Source of the DNA: Kaistia granuli DSM 23481
GTDB taxonomy: Bacteria; Pseudomonadota; Alphaproteobacteria; Rhizobiales; Kaistiaceae
Direction: 5' to 3'
Assembly (NCBI RefSeq): GCF_000380505.1
Contig: NZ_AQYH01000007.1
Coordinates: 434,001 to 498,000 of the forward strand
Length of the DNA stretch: 64,000 bases
The position numbers and the translations under genes were made by a program. The notes below the pieces were generated by a model. That model ran no database searches. It was not told the DNA's origin and worked only from the letters and a program-made list of their open reading frames with translations. Below are positions 46,050-56,173 of the stretch, in pieces (positions within the stretch are counted from its first letter, which is position 1; every line of letters begins with the position of its first letter).

Positions 46050-46352
46050 ATGTCCCGTGTCTGCGAGTTGACCGGCAAGGCCGTTATGACCGGCAACACC
46101 GTCAGCCATGCCAACAACAGGGCGCGCCGTCGCTACCTGCCGAACCTCGTCAACGTGACGTTGATCAGCGACGCGCTCGGCCGTAGCTTCAAGCTGCGCG
46201 TCAGCGCCTATGGCCTGCGTTCGGTCGAGCACCGTGGCGGCCTGGATGCGTTCCTTGCCAAGGCTGACGCGAAGGAGCTCTCCTTCCGCGCGGCGACGCT
46301 GAAGCGCGCCATCGCCAAGAAGACCGAGCAGGACGCCGTCGCAGCCGCTTGA
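46050..46352 (+). CDS. rpmB: 50S ribosomal protein L28
   Basis: 100 residues from ATG 46050 (gaagga eight bases upstream). [20 protein letters not shown] then [20 protein letters not shown] is the L28 signature. The C-terminal extension beyond the E. coli 78 residues ([20 protein letters not shown]) is usual in alphaproteobacteria. The four-cysteine zinc motif is absent. Confidence 0.96.
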   Translation: MSRVCELTGKAVMTGNTVSHANNRARRRYLPNLVNVTLISDALGRSFKLRVSAYGLRSVEHRGGLDAFLAKADAKELSFRAATLKRAIAKKTEQDAVAAA

Positions 46353-46360
46353 GGCCATCG

Positions 46361-46999
46361 ATGATCAAGCCGGGTCACATCGTTGCGGCCGCCGTCATGG
46401 CGGCCGTTGTCGTTTTGTCGAATGTCCTCGTCCAGTACCCGGTCGAGGCCATGGTCGGCCAGCTTCAACTCGCCGATATCCTGACCTGGGGCGCGTTCAC
46501 CTTTCCGCTCGCCTTCTTCGTCAGCGACCTGACCAATCGCCGCTACGGCCCGAACGTGGCGCGGATCATCGTGCTGGTCGGCTTCGTCTGCGCCGTCGCG
46601 GTGTCGGTCAAGCTGGCGACGCCGCGCCTCGCGGTCGCCTCCGGCGCGGCCTATCTGTTCGGCCAGTTGCTCGATATCAGCCTGTTCAACCGTCTGCGCC
46701 GCATGGCGTGGTGGCGCGCGCCGCTGGCTGCCTCGGTGTTCGGTTCGATCTTCGACACGGCGATCTTCTTCACGCTCGCCTTCGCGCCGTTCGCGTCCTT
46801 CCTCGGCCCCAACGATGCCTTCGCGCTCGAATCGGCGCCGGTGCTGGGCGTGTTGTCGGTGACGGCGGCGCGCTGGATGTCCTGGGCGCTGGGCGATCTG
46901 ACGGTGAAGCTCCTGGCGGCGCTGCTGCTGCTGGCGCCCTATCGCGCGTTGATGCGGGTCGTGCTGGCGTGGCCGGGCGCCCAGGCGCGTCCGGCATAG
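46361..46999 (+). CDS. queuosine precursor transporter (YhhQ/VUT family)
   Basis: 212 residues, about six membrane helices. QLADILTWGAFTFPLAFFVS then DLTNRRYGPNVAR is the conserved VUT core (TFPxxFxxxDLxNxxYG), and GSIFDTAIFFTLAFA follows. YhhQ of E. coli imports 7-cyano-7-deazaguanine for queuosine in tRNA. It begins eight bases after rpmB, so the two are likely co-transcribed; the TTG at 46349 overlaps the rpmB end and is not needed. Confidence 0.85.
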   Translation: MIKPGHIVAAAVMAAVVVLSNVLVQYPVEAMVGQLQLADILTWGAFTFPLAFFVSDLTNRRYGPNVARIIVLVGFVCAVAVSVKLATPRLAVASGAAYLFGQLLDISLFNRLRRMAWWRAPLAASVFGSIFDTAIFFTLAFAPFASFLGPNDAFALESAPVLGVLSVTAARWMSWALGDLTVKLLAALLLLAPYRALMRVVLAWPGAQARPA

Positions 47000-47023
47000 G
47001 CCTCGACGTCTATTCCCGATTGG

Positions 47024-47054
47024 AAAAAGCCCCGCCTCGGCGGGGCTTTTTTTT
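47024..47054. terminator. strong terminator, bidirectional
   Basis: aaaaagccccgc / gcggggcttttt with a ctcg loop and eight T's on the plus strand, between the convergent queuosine transporter and helicase-fragment genes. On the minus strand it also gives a T run. Confidence 0.95.
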
Positions 47055-47057
47055 ATG

Positions 47058-47582
47058 TCAGCCCGTCGCCTGGAACCGGACTTCGCCCCGGTTCAGGAAG
47101 CAGGTCTTGTCGAACAGCGCCAGACCGAGCGGGTTCGGCAGGCGCACAACGCCGAGATCCGGGAAGGGCTTTGTGGCCGGATCGTAGGAGCGGTCGATCT
47201 GCGACAGGAAGACGAGGATCAGCCCGCGTTCACGGGCAAAGGATCTCAGCGTGCGGACCTGCTCCATCAGCTCGGGAGTATCGCGCTGCTGGTCGAGCAG
47301 CTGCAGATAATCGATCACCACCAGCGTGCCCGGCGCCGCCGTGGCCAGCCTCGCCATGATGTAGTCGGCGCGGATGGCGTCGGAACTGTCGAAGGCAAAC
47401 TGGCCGTCCGCGAGCCTTGTCTCCGCGCCGATCGCCCGCAGCCGGTCGACGATCTCCTCCTCGGTGTATTCCAGCGTGAAGAAGACGCCGCGATGGCCTG
47501 CCTTCATCGCCTCGACGGCGAGTTCCAGAGCATAGCCGATGGCGCGCCGGCCGAGAATCGCGAGGATGCTCCGTGCCGACAA
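47058..47582 (-). pseudogene. truncated DnaB-like helicase fragment
   Basis: 174 residues from a weak TTG. AVEAMKAGHRGVFFTLEYTE, TLVVIDYLQLLDQQRDTPEL with the Walker B aspartate, RSFARERGLILVFLSQIDRS and RLPNPLGLALFDKTCFLNRG are those of the DnaB-like ATPase family found in many Rhizobiales at about 240-260 residues. The N-terminal 70-80 residues and the Walker A (GxGKT) are missing: where they should be there is ILAILGRRAIGYALELA. The upstream esterase-like gene ends eight bases before this start. It is probably a 5'-truncated relic, or less likely a protein working without ATP hydrolysis. Confidence 0.65.
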
Positions 47583-47590
47583 AAGATGTG

Positions 47591-48637
47591 TCAGTTGACG
47601 GCGGTGCCGGAGGGGACGCCCGGGCCCTGCCAGATGAATTCCAGCACCAGCGTGCGCTGCAGGATGCTGACATTGTCGTCGGAGACCAGCGTCACGCGCG
47701 CCCGGCCGTCCGGGTCGGTCGAGACGGCGAGGCCTTCCATGTTGTCGATCTGGCTCAGCATGTCCGCCTCCATCACGACCGGGCCGTCGACGAGGGCGCC
47801 GGGGCGGATCGCGTCGCCGGGCAGGCGGCGCAGCCGCATGCCGACGCCATAGGGCACCACCAGCCGCCGCTCGAGGATCAGCAGGTCGCCATTCGGCAGG
47901 AAGGCGCCGTCGGTGACGTCATAGTCGCCGCTGCGAACGACGAAGAAGGCGCCGGCGAGCGGCCCGCCGACGATCCAGCCGCGATGATTGCCGTCCTTGT
48001 CGAGCGAACGCTCGGCGACCAGCACCGGCGCGCCGGCGAGCGGGCCGTCCCTGGGCGGCAGCGCCACCGCCTCGAGGCCGCGATTGCCGACGATCTTGCG
48101 GCCGGCGCGGGGAAACTTGATGACGTCCGGCCGCGCCAAGGCGAGGGCCTCTTCGCCGTCGCCCTTGGCGCGATAGAGGCGCAGTTCGTTTGCCTGCTCG
48201 AACGACACATAGGCCGCCTCGCGGCCCTTGATCGTCGTGAGCCGGAGGCCTTCGGCGTCGGAGCGGTTCTTGATGCCGAGCGGCTCGCCCTTGGCGTTCA
48301 GCATCGGCGCCCAGCGTGCGTCGCTGATACCGACGAGCCGGCCTTCCTCTCGGTCGAGCGTGCCGCGGAACCAGTAGCCGGTGTCGGAGATCGCGACGAA
48401 GCTTTTGCCGTCGGGGCCGACATCGATGCCGGAGAGCCCGCCGAACAGGCGGTTGGGCGAGGTCAGCACCAGCCCGCCGGCGAATTCGAATTCTCCGAAC
48501 TGCGACTGGCTGCGCCCGATCAGGAACTGGTCGATGCGGCTGGCGCGGATCGTTTCCGGCTCGAAGCCGGCGGCGATGGCAAGGCCCGCCGAAGCGGCGA
48601 GGAGCAGCGCTGCGAAGGCTGCCCGCGCGGCTTTCAT
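47591..48637 (-). CDS. esterase-like activity of phytase family protein, exported
   Basis: 348 residues. Signal peptide [18 protein letters not shown] (cleavage near AIAAG). [44 protein letters not shown] and [20 protein letters not shown] give the repeated GL/EG(L,V)A blades of the phytase-like beta-propeller family. The start overlaps the cobT stop by four bases, so it is read with cobT although its function (hydrolase of unknown substrate) has no obvious link to cobalamin. Confidence 0.85.
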   Translation of the reverse strand: MKAARAAFAALLLAASAGLAIAAGFEPETIRASRIDQFLIGRSQSQFGEFEFAGGLVLTSPNRLFGGLSGIDVGPDGKSFVAISDTGYWFRGTLDREEGRLVGISDARWAPMLNAKGEPLGIKNRSDAEGLRLTTIKGREAAYVSFEQANELRLYRAKGDGEEALALARPDVIKFPRAGRKIVGNRGLEAVALPPRDGPLAGAPVLVAERSLDKDGNHRGWIVGGPLAGAFFVVRSGDYDVTDGAFLPNGDLLILERRLVVPYGVGMRLRRLPGDAIRPGALVDGPVVMEADMLSQIDNMEGLAVSTDPDGRARVTLVSDDNVSILQRTLVLEFIWQGPGVPSGTAVN

Positions 48638-50544
48638 CGGGCGACCCGGCGTCTCGAGTGGCCGCGCACCGGCTGCTGCTGGTGCTCGTCGAACAGCTCT
48701 GCCAGCTTCTCGGTCATCGCGCCGGCGAGCTCCTCGGCGTCGACGATCGTCACGGCGCGGCGATAATAGCGCGTCACGTCATGGCCGATGCCGATGGCGA
48801 TCAGCTCGACCGGCGAACGGTTCTCGATCTCGTCGATGACGTAGCGCAGGTGCCGCTCGAGATAGTTGCCGGTGTTCACGGAAAGGGTGGAATCGTCGAC
48901 CGGGGCGCCGTCGGAGATCATCATCAGGATCTTGCGCTGCTCGGTGCGCGCGAGCAGGCGCTGATGCGCCCAGTCGAGCGCCTCGCCGTCGATGTTCTCC
49001 TTGAGCAGGCCCTCGCGCATCATCAGGCCGAGATTGCGCCGGGCGCGCCGCCAGGGCGCGTCGGCCGCCTTGTAGATGATGTGGCGCAGATCGTTGAGAC
49101 GGCCGGGGGCCGCCGGCTTGCCGGCCTGCAGCCAAGCTTCGCGCGACTGGCCACCCTTCCAGGCGCGGGTCGTGAAGCCGAGGATCTCGACCTTGACGCC
49201 GCAGCGCTCCAGCGTGCGGGCCAGGATGTCGGCGCAGGTCGCCGCCACCGTGATCGGTCTGCCGCGCATGGAACCGGAATTGTCCAGCAGCAGCGTCACC
49301 ACTGTGTCGCGGAAATTCGTGTCCTTCTCGATCTTGAAGGAAAGCGGCTGCATCGGATCGGTGACGACGCGGTGCAGCCGTGCCGGATCCAGCATGCCCT
49401 CTTCGCGATCGAAATCCCACGAGCGGTTCTGCTGCGCCATCAGCCGGCGCTGCAGCCGGTTGGCGAGGCGGCCGACGGCGCCCTGCAGGTTGGAGAGCTG
49501 CTTGTCGAGGAAGGCGCGCAGCCGGTCGAGCTCGGCCGGATCGCAGAGATCCTCGGCCTTGATCGTCTCGTCGAAACGGGTCGTGAAGGCCTTGTAGTCG
49601 ATGGCCGGCGGAGCGTTCGAGAAGGGGGCGTCGGGGCGCTTGGCCTCGCCGGCGTCGCGCGCATCCTCGGCATCCTCGCCGTCGGAATCGTCCTCGGCGC
49701 CGGCTTCCGTCGTCTCGGTCTCGCCCGCCTCGGATTCGTCGCCCGTCGTCTCGGATTCCTCCGAGGCGTCGCTGTCGGCCTGGTCGGCCTGGTCCGATGC
49801 GTTCTCCTGCTCGGAGCCGGAATCCTCCGAGGAGTCGCCCTGGTCGTCGTTCTCGTCTTCGTCGCCGCTGCCAAGTTCGTCGGCCATTTCGAGCGAGGCG
49901 AGCAACGACCGGACGGCCGAAGCGAAGCGCTTCTGGTCGCCCAGCGTATCGGCCAGCTTGCCGAAATCGGCGCTCGCCTTCTCTTCGATCCAGTCGCGCC
50001 AGAGGTCGACGATCCTCTCGGCCGAGGCCGGCGGCTTCTGGCCGGTCAGCTTTTCGCGCACGATCAGCGAGACGGCGTCTTCCAGCGGCGCTTCCGAGCG
50101 TTCGGTGATCTCGTGGAAATTGCCGCGGTGGTAGCGGTCTTCGAGCATGGCGGCGAGATTGCCGGCAACGCCGTCCATCCGCTTGGCGCCGATCGCCTCG
50201 ACGCGCGCCTGCTCGACCGCGTCGAACACGGCGCGGGCGTTCTTGCCCTCGGGCGCCACGGCGCGGTGAATCGCGTCGTCATGGCAGGCGAGCCGAAGCG
50301 CCATGGAGTCGCCGAGGCCGCGGGTCACGGCGATCTCGGCCGCCGTCGGCTTGCGGGCCGGTTCCGGCAGGCGGGCGCGCATGCCGGTCAGGATCGGGCG
50401 GTCGTTCGAGAACGAGACCTCGAGATCGGGCTTGCCGGAAATCGCGCGGACGCAGCCGGCGACCGCCCGCTTGAACGGCTCCGTCGTCGCCTCGCCGGGT
50501 CTCTGTCTCGGATCGCTGTTGCTGCCGCTCATTCTCGATTCCAT
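48634..50544 (-). CDS. cobT: aerobic cobaltochelatase subunit CobT
   Basis: 636 residues, ATG after gcggaggggg (a second in-frame ATG is at 50532). About residues 215-310 are strongly acidic (runs of D/E/S such as [20 protein letters not shown]), as is normal for CobT. The C-terminal VWA domain has the MIDAS motif in [20 protein letters not shown] and [20 protein letters not shown]. CobT and CobS form the chaperone-like partner of CobN that inserts cobalt into hydrogenobyrinic acid a,c-diamide. Confidence 0.95.
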   Translation of the reverse strand: MESRMSGSNSDPRQRPGEATTEPFKRAVAGCVRAISGKPDLEVSFSNDRPILTGMRARLPEPARKPTAAEIAVTRGLGDSMALRLACHDDAIHRAVAPEGKNARAVFDAVEQARVEAIGAKRMDGVAGNLAAMLEDRYHRGNFHEITERSEAPLEDAVSLIVREKLTGQKPPASAERIVDLWRDWIEEKASADFGKLADTLGDQKRFASAVRSLLASLEMADELGSGDEDENDDQGDSSEDSGSEQENASDQADQADSDASEESETTGDESEAGETETTEAGAEDDSDGEDAEDARDAGEAKRPDAPFSNAPPAIDYKAFTTRFDETIKAEDLCDPAELDRLRAFLDKQLSNLQGAVGRLANRLQRRLMAQQNRSWDFDREEGMLDPARLHRVVTDPMQPLSFKIEKDTNFRDTVVTLLLDNSGSMRGRPITVAATCADILARTLERCGVKVEILGFTTRAWKGGQSREAWLQAGKPAAPGRLNDLRHIIYKAADAPWRRARRNLGLMMREGLLKENIDGEALDWAHQRLLARTEQRKILMMISDGAPVDDSTLSVNTGNYLERHLRYVIDEIENRSPVELIAIGIGHDVTRYYRRAVTIVDAEELAGAMTEKLAELFDEHQQQPVRGHSRRRVAR

Positions 50545-50701
50545 TTCCCCCTCCGCATTCCCGCACTTTGCAGGCGGGTTGGCGAGGGGCTTCGGCGCCG
50601 CGTCTTGGACGGAAGGCTTCGGGCGGGCGCGAAAGGGAAGGAGCGCGCCCGCGCCCGAACCAGGCCCCTGCCGCGATGCGGGGAAGGGGCCTGCCTCAGT
50701 C

Positions 50702-51688
50702 CTAGCTCAGCACGACATTCGCTGCCGATTCGACCAGCTCCTCGCCGAAGGCGCGCTGATAGAATTCCGCCACCAGCGAGCGCTCGAGCTCGTCGCACTT
50801 GTTCAGGAACGTCACCCGGAAGGCGAAGCCGATATCGCCGAAGATCTCGGCATTCTCGGCCCAGGTGATGACGGTACGCGGGCTCATGACGGTCGACAGA
50901 TCGCCATTGATGAAGGCCGAGCGCGTCATGTCGGCGAGGCGCACCATGCGTCCGACCAGGGCGCGGCCCTTCGGGTCGGCGAAGTGCTTGGCCTTCGAGA
51001 CGACAATGCCGACCTCGTTGTCGTGCGGCAGGTAGTTCAGCGTGGTCACGATCGACCAGCGGTCCATCTGGGCCTGGTTGATCTGCTGCGTGCCGTGATA
51101 GAGGCCCGACGTGTCGCCGAGGCCGACCGTGTTGGCGGTGGCGAACAGGCGGAAGGCGGGATGCGGGCGGATGACGCGGTTCTGGTCGAGCAGCGTCAGG
51201 CGTCCGGCGGATTCGAGCACGCGCTGAATGACGAACATCACGTCCGGGCGGCCGGCGTCATATTCGTCGAAGACGAGCGCGATGTTGTGCTGATAGGCCC
51301 AGGGCAGGATGCCGTCGCGGAATTCCGTGACCTGCAGGCCGTCCTTGATGACGATCGCATCCTTGCCGATCAGGTCGATACGGCTGATGTGGCTGTCGAG
51401 ATTGACGCGCACGGCCGGCCAGTTGAGACGGGCTGCGACCTGCTCGATATGAGTCGACTTGCCGGTGCCGTGATAGCCGGTGACCATGACGCGACGGTTG
51501 CGGGCGAAGCCGGCCAGAATGGCAAGCGTCGTCGTCCGGTCGAAGAGATAGTCCGGATCGGCGTCCGGCACGTGCTCGTTCGGCTCGGAATAGGCCGGCA
51601 CCTGCAGATCGGAATCGATGCCGAAGACCTCGCGAACGGAGATCATCGTATCGGGCAGGGCGGTGCGATCAGTCGTCGTCTCAGTCAT
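50702..51688 (-). CDS. cobS: aerobic cobaltochelatase subunit CobS
   Basis: 328 residues. AAA+ ATPase with Walker [21 protein letters not shown], Walker [21 protein letters not shown] and sensor [20 protein letters not shown]. It forms hexameric rings with CobT. It lies 157 bases upstream of cobT in the same orientation. The large CobN subunit is not in this window. Confidence 0.95.
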   Translation of the reverse strand: MTETTTDRTALPDTMISVREVFGIDSDLQVPAYSEPNEHVPDADPDYLFDRTTTLAILAGFARNRRVMVTGYHGTGKSTHIEQVAARLNWPAVRVNLDSHISRIDLIGKDAIVIKDGLQVTEFRDGILPWAYQHNIALVFDEYDAGRPDVMFVIQRVLESAGRLTLLDQNRVIRPHPAFRLFATANTVGLGDTSGLYHGTQQINQAQMDRWSIVTTLNYLPHDNEVGIVVSKAKHFADPKGRALVGRMVRLADMTRSAFINGDLSTVMSPRTVITWAENAEIFGDIGFAFRVTFLNKCDELERSLVAEFYQRAFGEELVESAANVVLS

Positions 51689-51788
51689 GTCTGCTCCGTC
51701 GCATCCAGCGGACGCTTGCGGTCGGGTTCAAGGCAGGAGGGCCAAACTGGTTTTCCCCTCGCGGGCGCGAGCGGAAGACGAGCGTCTT

Positions 51789-52412
51789 CTAGCAGAAGCC
51801 GGCCGCTTTGAGAAAGTTATATGCCTGAATGATTTCGCGCAGCCTGTCCTCCGAGCTGCGGTCGCCGCCATTGGCATCCGGGTGGTAGATCTTCACCAGC
51901 GATTTGTAGCGCGCCTTGATCTCCACATTGGTCTCGGTCCCGTCGAGTTCCAGCGTGTCGAAGGATTTTCGCTCCAGTGTCTTCAGGTGGCGCGCCGGCT
52001 TCGGCGGCTCCTTCACGCGGCCCGCCGTGCCGTCGAACATGTCGAACGGATCCTGGACGCCGCCGCTCCAGTCGCGCGTCGCATGGCTGCGAACGCGCTC
52101 GCGCTGCTCGCCGGCGCTGTTGACGCCCATGGTCCAGGTCGGCCGATGGCCGGTCAGCGAATCCTTCTGGTAGGCGGCGACGTCGTCGTCGCCCATGCCG
52201 GAAAAGTAGTTGTAGCTCTTGTTGTAGAGACGGACGTGATCGATGCAGAAGTGGTGGAACTGGCCCTCGCGGTTCCGCCCCTTCGGCGCCTTATGCGTGC
52301 CTTCGGCCTCGCAGCCGGCCCAACTGCAGCGTTGGGTCGTTGGCTGTTGAGCCGTCTTGCTGGCGCCCGGCTTGATCCGGATCCCGTCGAACAGTTTTGA
52401 ATCGAGCTTCAT
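51789..52412 (-). CDS. J-domain protein (C-terminal DnaJ)
   Basis: 207 residues. The J domain is at the C-terminus: NVEIKARYKSLVKIYHPDAN with the HPD motif, then SSEDRLREIIQAYNFLKAAG. The N-terminal part has CSWAGCEAEGTHKAPKGRNR and FHHFCIDHVRLYNKSYNYFS, with two cysteines and histidines that could bind zinc. This unusual arrangement occurs in Rhizobiales next to cobS. The partner Hsp70 is unknown. Confidence 0.85.
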   Translation of the reverse strand: MKLDSKLFDGIRIKPGASKTAQQPTTQRCSWAGCEAEGTHKAPKGRNREGQFHHFCIDHVRLYNKSYNYFSGMGDDDVAAYQKDSLTGHRPTWTMGVNSAGEQRERVRSHATRDWSGGVQDPFDMFDGTAGRVKEPPKPARHLKTLERKSFDTLELDGTETNVEIKARYKSLVKIYHPDANGGDRSSEDRLREIIQAYNFLKAAGFC

Positions 52413-52481
52413 GATGCGATTATGGTAGCCACCTCGCCGAGGGACAAGGCGAGGTTTCGCCGAGTGAACGAGGTTCTCTGA

Positions 52482-52745
52482 ATGGATACGAAAGAGCGGA
52501 TCGCGCAGGCGCTGACAAGTGCCCTGTCGCCGCAGAGCCTAGATGTGATCGACGAGTCGGATTTGCACAAGGGCCATGCCGGCCATCGGCCGGAAGGCGA
52601 GACGCATTTTCGCGTGAAGATCACGGCGGAGGCGTTCCGCGGCAAGAGCCGCGTCGACATGCATCGCGCCATCAACGCGATCCTCGCCGACGAACTGGCC
52701 GCCGGCGTGCACGCGCTGGCCATTCAGGCGAAGGCGCCGGAATAG
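52482..52745 (+). CDS. BolA family protein
   Basis: 87 residues. The BolA fold is seen in SLDVIDESDLHKGHAGHRPE, GETHFRVKITAEAFRGKSRV and DMHRAINAILADELAAGVHA, including the histidine and the HRxI loop. Such proteins pair with monothiol glutaredoxins in iron-sulfur trafficking. It lies divergent from the J-domain gene; a glutaredoxin is not nearby. Confidence 0.92.
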   Translation: MDTKERIAQALTSALSPQSLDVIDESDLHKGHAGHRPEGETHFRVKITAEAFRGKSRVDMHRAINAILADELAAGVHALAIQAKAPE

Positions 52746-52831
52746 GGCGGTCTTCGACCCTCCGCCGCAGGCGAGGGACGCTGAACCTTCACAGCCTCGC
52801 CGGCATCGCACCGCCGCCTCCGCAACCCTCG

Positions 52832-52934
52832 CCGTCATCCCGGGCTTGGCCCGGGATGTATTCAGCCGGGTTGATGGACGCGTGAAACGCCCCGGGGCGT
52901 GGCTGCATGGATCCCCGCCACCGGGGGATGACGG
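52832..52934. repeat. 103-bp palindromic intergenic element
   Basis: Terminal inverted repeats ccgtcatccc (52832-52841) and gggatgacgg (52925-52934), with internal symmetric segments cccgggcttggcccggg and cgccccggggcg. Parts recur at 31941-31975 and 58428-58453. Lies between convergent bolA and aroB. Non-coding. Confidence 0.75.
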
Positions 52935-52986
52935 TGTGTGAGGCCGTGCGGGTGTCTTCCCTCCGTCCTGCCGCGTCCCCGAAGAA

Positions 52987-54111
52987 TCAGTCCGCCAGCT
53001 TGTCGGCGAGGAAGGCCTGGACGGCCGCCGGCGGAACGTCCTTGGCGATGAAGGCCTGGCCGATGCCACGCGTCAGGATGAAGGTCAGCGTGCCGCGCGA
53101 GACCTTCTTGTCCTGCGCGATCCGCTTCATCAGGTCCTCGGCATCCGGAAGGCCGCCCGGCACGTCGGAGAGCCGGGTCGGCAGGCCGACCGCCTTCAGA
53201 TGCGCCTCGACGCGGGCGCCGTCATCCGGCGAGCAGAGGTTCATGCGGGCCGAGAACTGATGCGCCAGCACCATGCCGATGGCGACGCCCTCGCCATGCA
53301 CGAGGCGCTGCGAATAGCCGGTCGCCGATTCGAGCGCGTGGCCGAAAGTGTGGCCGAGATTGAGCAGCGCGCGCTCGCCGGTCTCGTGCTCGTCGGCCGC
53401 GACCACCTTGGCCTTGGCGCGGCAGCTGGTCGCCACCGCGTGTTCGCGCTCCGGTCCGCCGGCAAGGATGCCCCGCCAGTTCTGCTCCAGCCAGGCGAAG
53501 AAGGCCGGATCGTCGATCAGGCCGTATTTCGCCACTTCGGCGTAGCCGGCGCGGAATTCGCGCGGCGAAAGGGTGTCGAGAACGCCCGTATCGGCGATGA
53601 CGAGGTCGGGCTGGTGGAAGGCGCCGACGAGGTTCTTGCCCTCGGCCGTGTTAATGCCGGTCTTGCCGCCGACCGAGCTGTCGACCTGCGCCAGCAGCGA
53701 GGTCGGGATCTGGACGAAACGCATGCCGCGCCGGGCGATCGCCGCCGCGAAGCCAGCGAGATCGCCGACGACGCCGCCGCCCAGCGCGATGACGATGTCG
53801 CCGCGCTCGAGCCGGGCGGCGAGAATGGCGCGGGTGACCGTTTCGAGCGTCCGGAAATTCTTGGAAGCCTCGCCGGGCGCGACGAGGATCGGCTCGCTCG
53901 GGATGCCGGCGGCGTCGAGCGAGGCGGTGAGGGTGGCGAGATGCAGGCCCGCCACGGTCTCGTCGGTGACGACAGCCGCGCGCACCTTGGGCAGGCGTTC
54001 GGCGATGGCGCGGCCGGCATCGGCGAGCAGGCCGCGGCCGATCAGGATGTCGTAGGCGCGGCTGCCCAGCGCGACGGGGACCGAGGTGATGTCGGCGGCT
54101 TCGGCGGTCAT
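52987..54111 (-). CDS. aroB: 3-dehydroquinate synthase AroB
   Basis: 374 residues from ATG 54111, four bases after the aroK stop. NAD-binding [59 protein letters not shown] with metal ligands, and the C-terminal [16 protein letters not shown] earlier in the fold. It converts DAHP to 3-dehydroquinate in aromatic amino acid synthesis. The frame opens 21 bases further upstream without a better start. Confidence 0.96.
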   Translation of the reverse strand: MTAEAADITSVPVALGSRAYDILIGRGLLADAGRAIAERLPKVRAAVVTDETVAGLHLATLTASLDAAGIPSEPILVAPGEASKNFRTLETVTRAILAARLERGDIVIALGGGVVGDLAGFAAAIARRGMRFVQIPTSLLAQVDSSVGGKTGINTAEGKNLVGAFHQPDLVIADTGVLDTLSPREFRAGYAEVAKYGLIDDPAFFAWLEQNWRGILAGGPEREHAVATSCRAKAKVVAADEHETGERALLNLGHTFGHALESATGYSQRLVHGEGVAIGMVLAHQFSARMNLCSPDDGARVEAHLKAVGLPTRLSDVPGGLPDAEDLMKRIAQDKKVSRGTLTFILTRGIGQAFIAKDVPPAAVQAFLADKLAD

Positions 54112-54115
54112 CGGA

Positions 54116-54721
54116 TCAGCTTTCCTGCGCATTCGCCTCGGCTGCCAGGAAGGCGAGCAGGGCTTCGATGGTTTCGTCGGCGACGATCTCGTGCGTTACG
54201 TCGCGCGACAGGATGTGGATGTTCGCCGCGGCATAGACCGGGTCGCGCTCCGCCATCAGCCGGCGCATCGTGCCCTCGGGGTCGGGCGTCTGCAGCAGCG
54301 GCCGGTTGGCGCGCTTGCGGACGCGGGCCATGAGCACGTCGAGCTCGGCCCGGAGCCAGATCGAGACGGCGCCGTCGAGGATGGCCGCCCGCGTCTCGTC
54401 ATTCATGAAGGCGCCGCCGCCGGTTGCCAGCACCTTCGGCGTGCCATCGAGCAGGCGCTTGATCACCCGCCGCTCGCCGTCGCGAAAATAGGCCTCGCCA
54501 TGCTGGGCGAAGATTTCAGGGATGGTGGCGTCGGCCGCCTTCTCGATCTCGGCGTCGGCGTCGATGAAGGGCAGGTGAAGCTTGGCGGCGATGCGCTTGC
54601 CGACGGAGGTCTTGCCGGCGCCCATCAAACCGACCAGCACGATGGCGCGCGGACCGAGGCGGCTGTTCACGGCCGCCGCAGCTGCGGTGCTTTCATTCTC
54701 TGGAACGATGCTCTCGATCAT
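54116..54721 (-). CDS. aroK: shikimate kinase AroK
   Basis: 201 residues. P-loop in [20 protein letters not shown], the [10 protein letters not shown] shikimate site and the lid region [20 protein letters not shown]. Residues 1-25 form an N-terminal extension over the typical 170. Forms an operon with aroB. Confidence 0.95.
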   Translation of the reverse strand: MIESIVPENESTAAAAAVNSRLGPRAIVLVGLMGAGKTSVGKRIAAKLHLPFIDADAEIEKAADATIPEIFAQHGEAYFRDGERRVIKRLLDGTPKVLATGGGAFMNDETRAAILDGAVSIWLRAELDVLMARVRKRANRPLLQTPDPEGTMRRLMAERDPVYAAANIHILSRDVTHEIVADETIEALLAFLAAEANAQES

Positions 54722-54937
54722 GGTTCCGCAGCTCCTCGTCGGCCTCTGCCGAGGTAGAACCGGACCCGGGCGATGCTGTCAAGCAGGCGCGCCGCCGTGA
54801 ATGGGGAGGATTGGCTTTGAAGGCGGCCCGAGAGAGCGTGGATGGCGGCGTGGCGCGCGCGGGGCGACGCCCTTGCCAGAAGCGCTTCGGCGTGGCCATA
54901 ACCAGAGATCCACGATCCGGAGGTCCGGGACCGGTCC

Positions 54938-55087
54938 ATGCCGACCTTGTCGCGCTTCATCGTCGCCTGCATCCTGCTCGCGCTCGCCGGCTATGCCGTC
55001 GTGTTCGGACTGGCCAACTATGTCGAGCCGACGAAGCGCGAGATCACGATCCGGGTCCCCACCGACAAGCTCCTGCAGGAACCATGA
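54938..55087 (+). CDS. small single-helix membrane protein before xerD
   Basis: A 49-residue frame: [19 protein letters not shown] then [16 protein letters not shown] and a short basic/acidic tail ending LLQEP. One membrane helix (about residues 5-25). ggagg lies 14 bases before the ATG, a long spacing. Its TGA overlaps the xerD ATG (ATGATG at 55084), so it can couple xerD translation. It is divergent from aroK. I know no function; short unnamed proteins occur at this place in related genomes. Confidence 0.65.
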   Translation: MPTLSRFIVACILLALAGYAVVFGLANYVEPTKREITIRVPTDKLLQEP

Positions 55088-56046
55088 TGGCCGCGAAGTC
55101 GAAGGGCGGGCGATCGCTCGCCGGGCTGCATCATCTCGAAGCCTTCCTGGAGATGATGAGCGCCGAGCGCGGCGCCTCGCCGCATACGCTCTCCTCTTAT
55201 CGCCGCGACCTCGAGGACTATGCCGATTTCCTCGTTGGCCATGGCCTCGACTTCGAGCGGGCGACGCTCGCCGACGTGCGGGCCTATCTGGTCGACCTCG
55301 AAGTCCGCGGTTTCGCCGCCTCTTCCGCCGCGCGCCGTCTGTCGGCGCTCCGGCAGTTGCATCGCTTTCTGTTCGCCGAGGGCGTGCGGGCGGATGATCC
55401 TTCCGGCATCGTCGAGGGGCCGAAGCGCAAGGTGCCGATCCCCAAGGTGCTGTCGGAGGCCGAAGTCGACCGGCTGCTAGCCACCGCCGAAGCCAATGTC
55501 GGCGCCGCCAAGACGGCCGCCGCGGCGCTCCGGGCCGCCCGCCTCGCGGCTTTGCTCGAGACGCTCTACGCCTCCGGCATGCGCGTTTCCGAACTGGTGG
55601 CGCTGCCTTCCTCAGCGGCGCGGGCGGATCTGCGCGTGCTGATCGTGCGCGGCAAGGGCAACAAGGAGCGCATGGTGCCGCTGACGGGGCGCTCGCGCGA
55701 GGCGATCGCCCGCTATGTCGCGCTCCGCCGCGAGCATGAGGGCAAGGCGCCGAGCGGGCAGTGGCTGTTTCCCTCCTTCGGTGACAGCGGCACGCTGACG
55801 CGCCAGGCCTTCGCCCGCGATTTGAAGGACCTCGCGGTCGCTGCCGGCATCCCGGCCGCTCGCGTCTCGCCGCATGTGCTGCGCCATGCCTTCGCCAGCC
55901 ACCTGCTGCAGAACGGCGCCGATCTCCGCATCGTCCAGCAATTGCTCGGCCACGCCGACATCTCGACGACGCAGATCTATACGCATGTGCTGGAGGAGAG
56001 GCTGCGCGCGCTCGTCGCCGAGCACCATCCGCTGGCGAAATCGTGA
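55084..56046 (+). CDS. xerD: site-specific tyrosine recombinase XerD
   Basis: 320 residues; ATG at 55084 or 55087. N-terminal SAM-like core-binding domain ([20 protein letters not shown]) and the catalytic domain: [18 protein letters not shown] (catalytic Arg), [12 protein letters not shown] (His-x-x-Arg), [20 protein letters not shown] (His and the tyrosine nucleophile). XerC/XerD resolve chromosome dimers at dif. The longer open frame upstream reads over the small gene and is not used. Confidence 0.95.
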   Translation: MMAAKSKGGRSLAGLHHLEAFLEMMSAERGASPHTLSSYRRDLEDYADFLVGHGLDFERATLADVRAYLVDLEVRGFAASSAARRLSALRQLHRFLFAEGVRADDPSGIVEGPKRKVPIPKVLSEAEVDRLLATAEANVGAAKTAAAALRAARLAALLETLYASGMRVSELVALPSSAARADLRVLIVRGKGNKERMVPLTGRSREAIARYVALRREHEGKAPSGQWLFPSFGDSGTLTRQAFARDLKDLAVAAGIPAARVSPHVLRHAFASHLLQNGADLRIVQQLLGHADISTTQIYTHVLEERLRALVAEHHPLAKS

Positions 56047-56173
56047 CGGAATCGACGCCTTACGATCGGGTCAACTTGACACCGCCGGGCCTTGCAGCCA
56101 GTGTGCGCGCACTTTCGGGGAGGTCTATCCGGCCGCCCGCATTAAGCCATGTTTGTACGGCTTGAAGGTCTGG

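Noticed and set aside
52832-52934. Palindromic element as an attachment or dif-like site for XerD
   Set aside because: The element recurs in other intergenic gaps and lacks the 11-6-11 Xer site layout.
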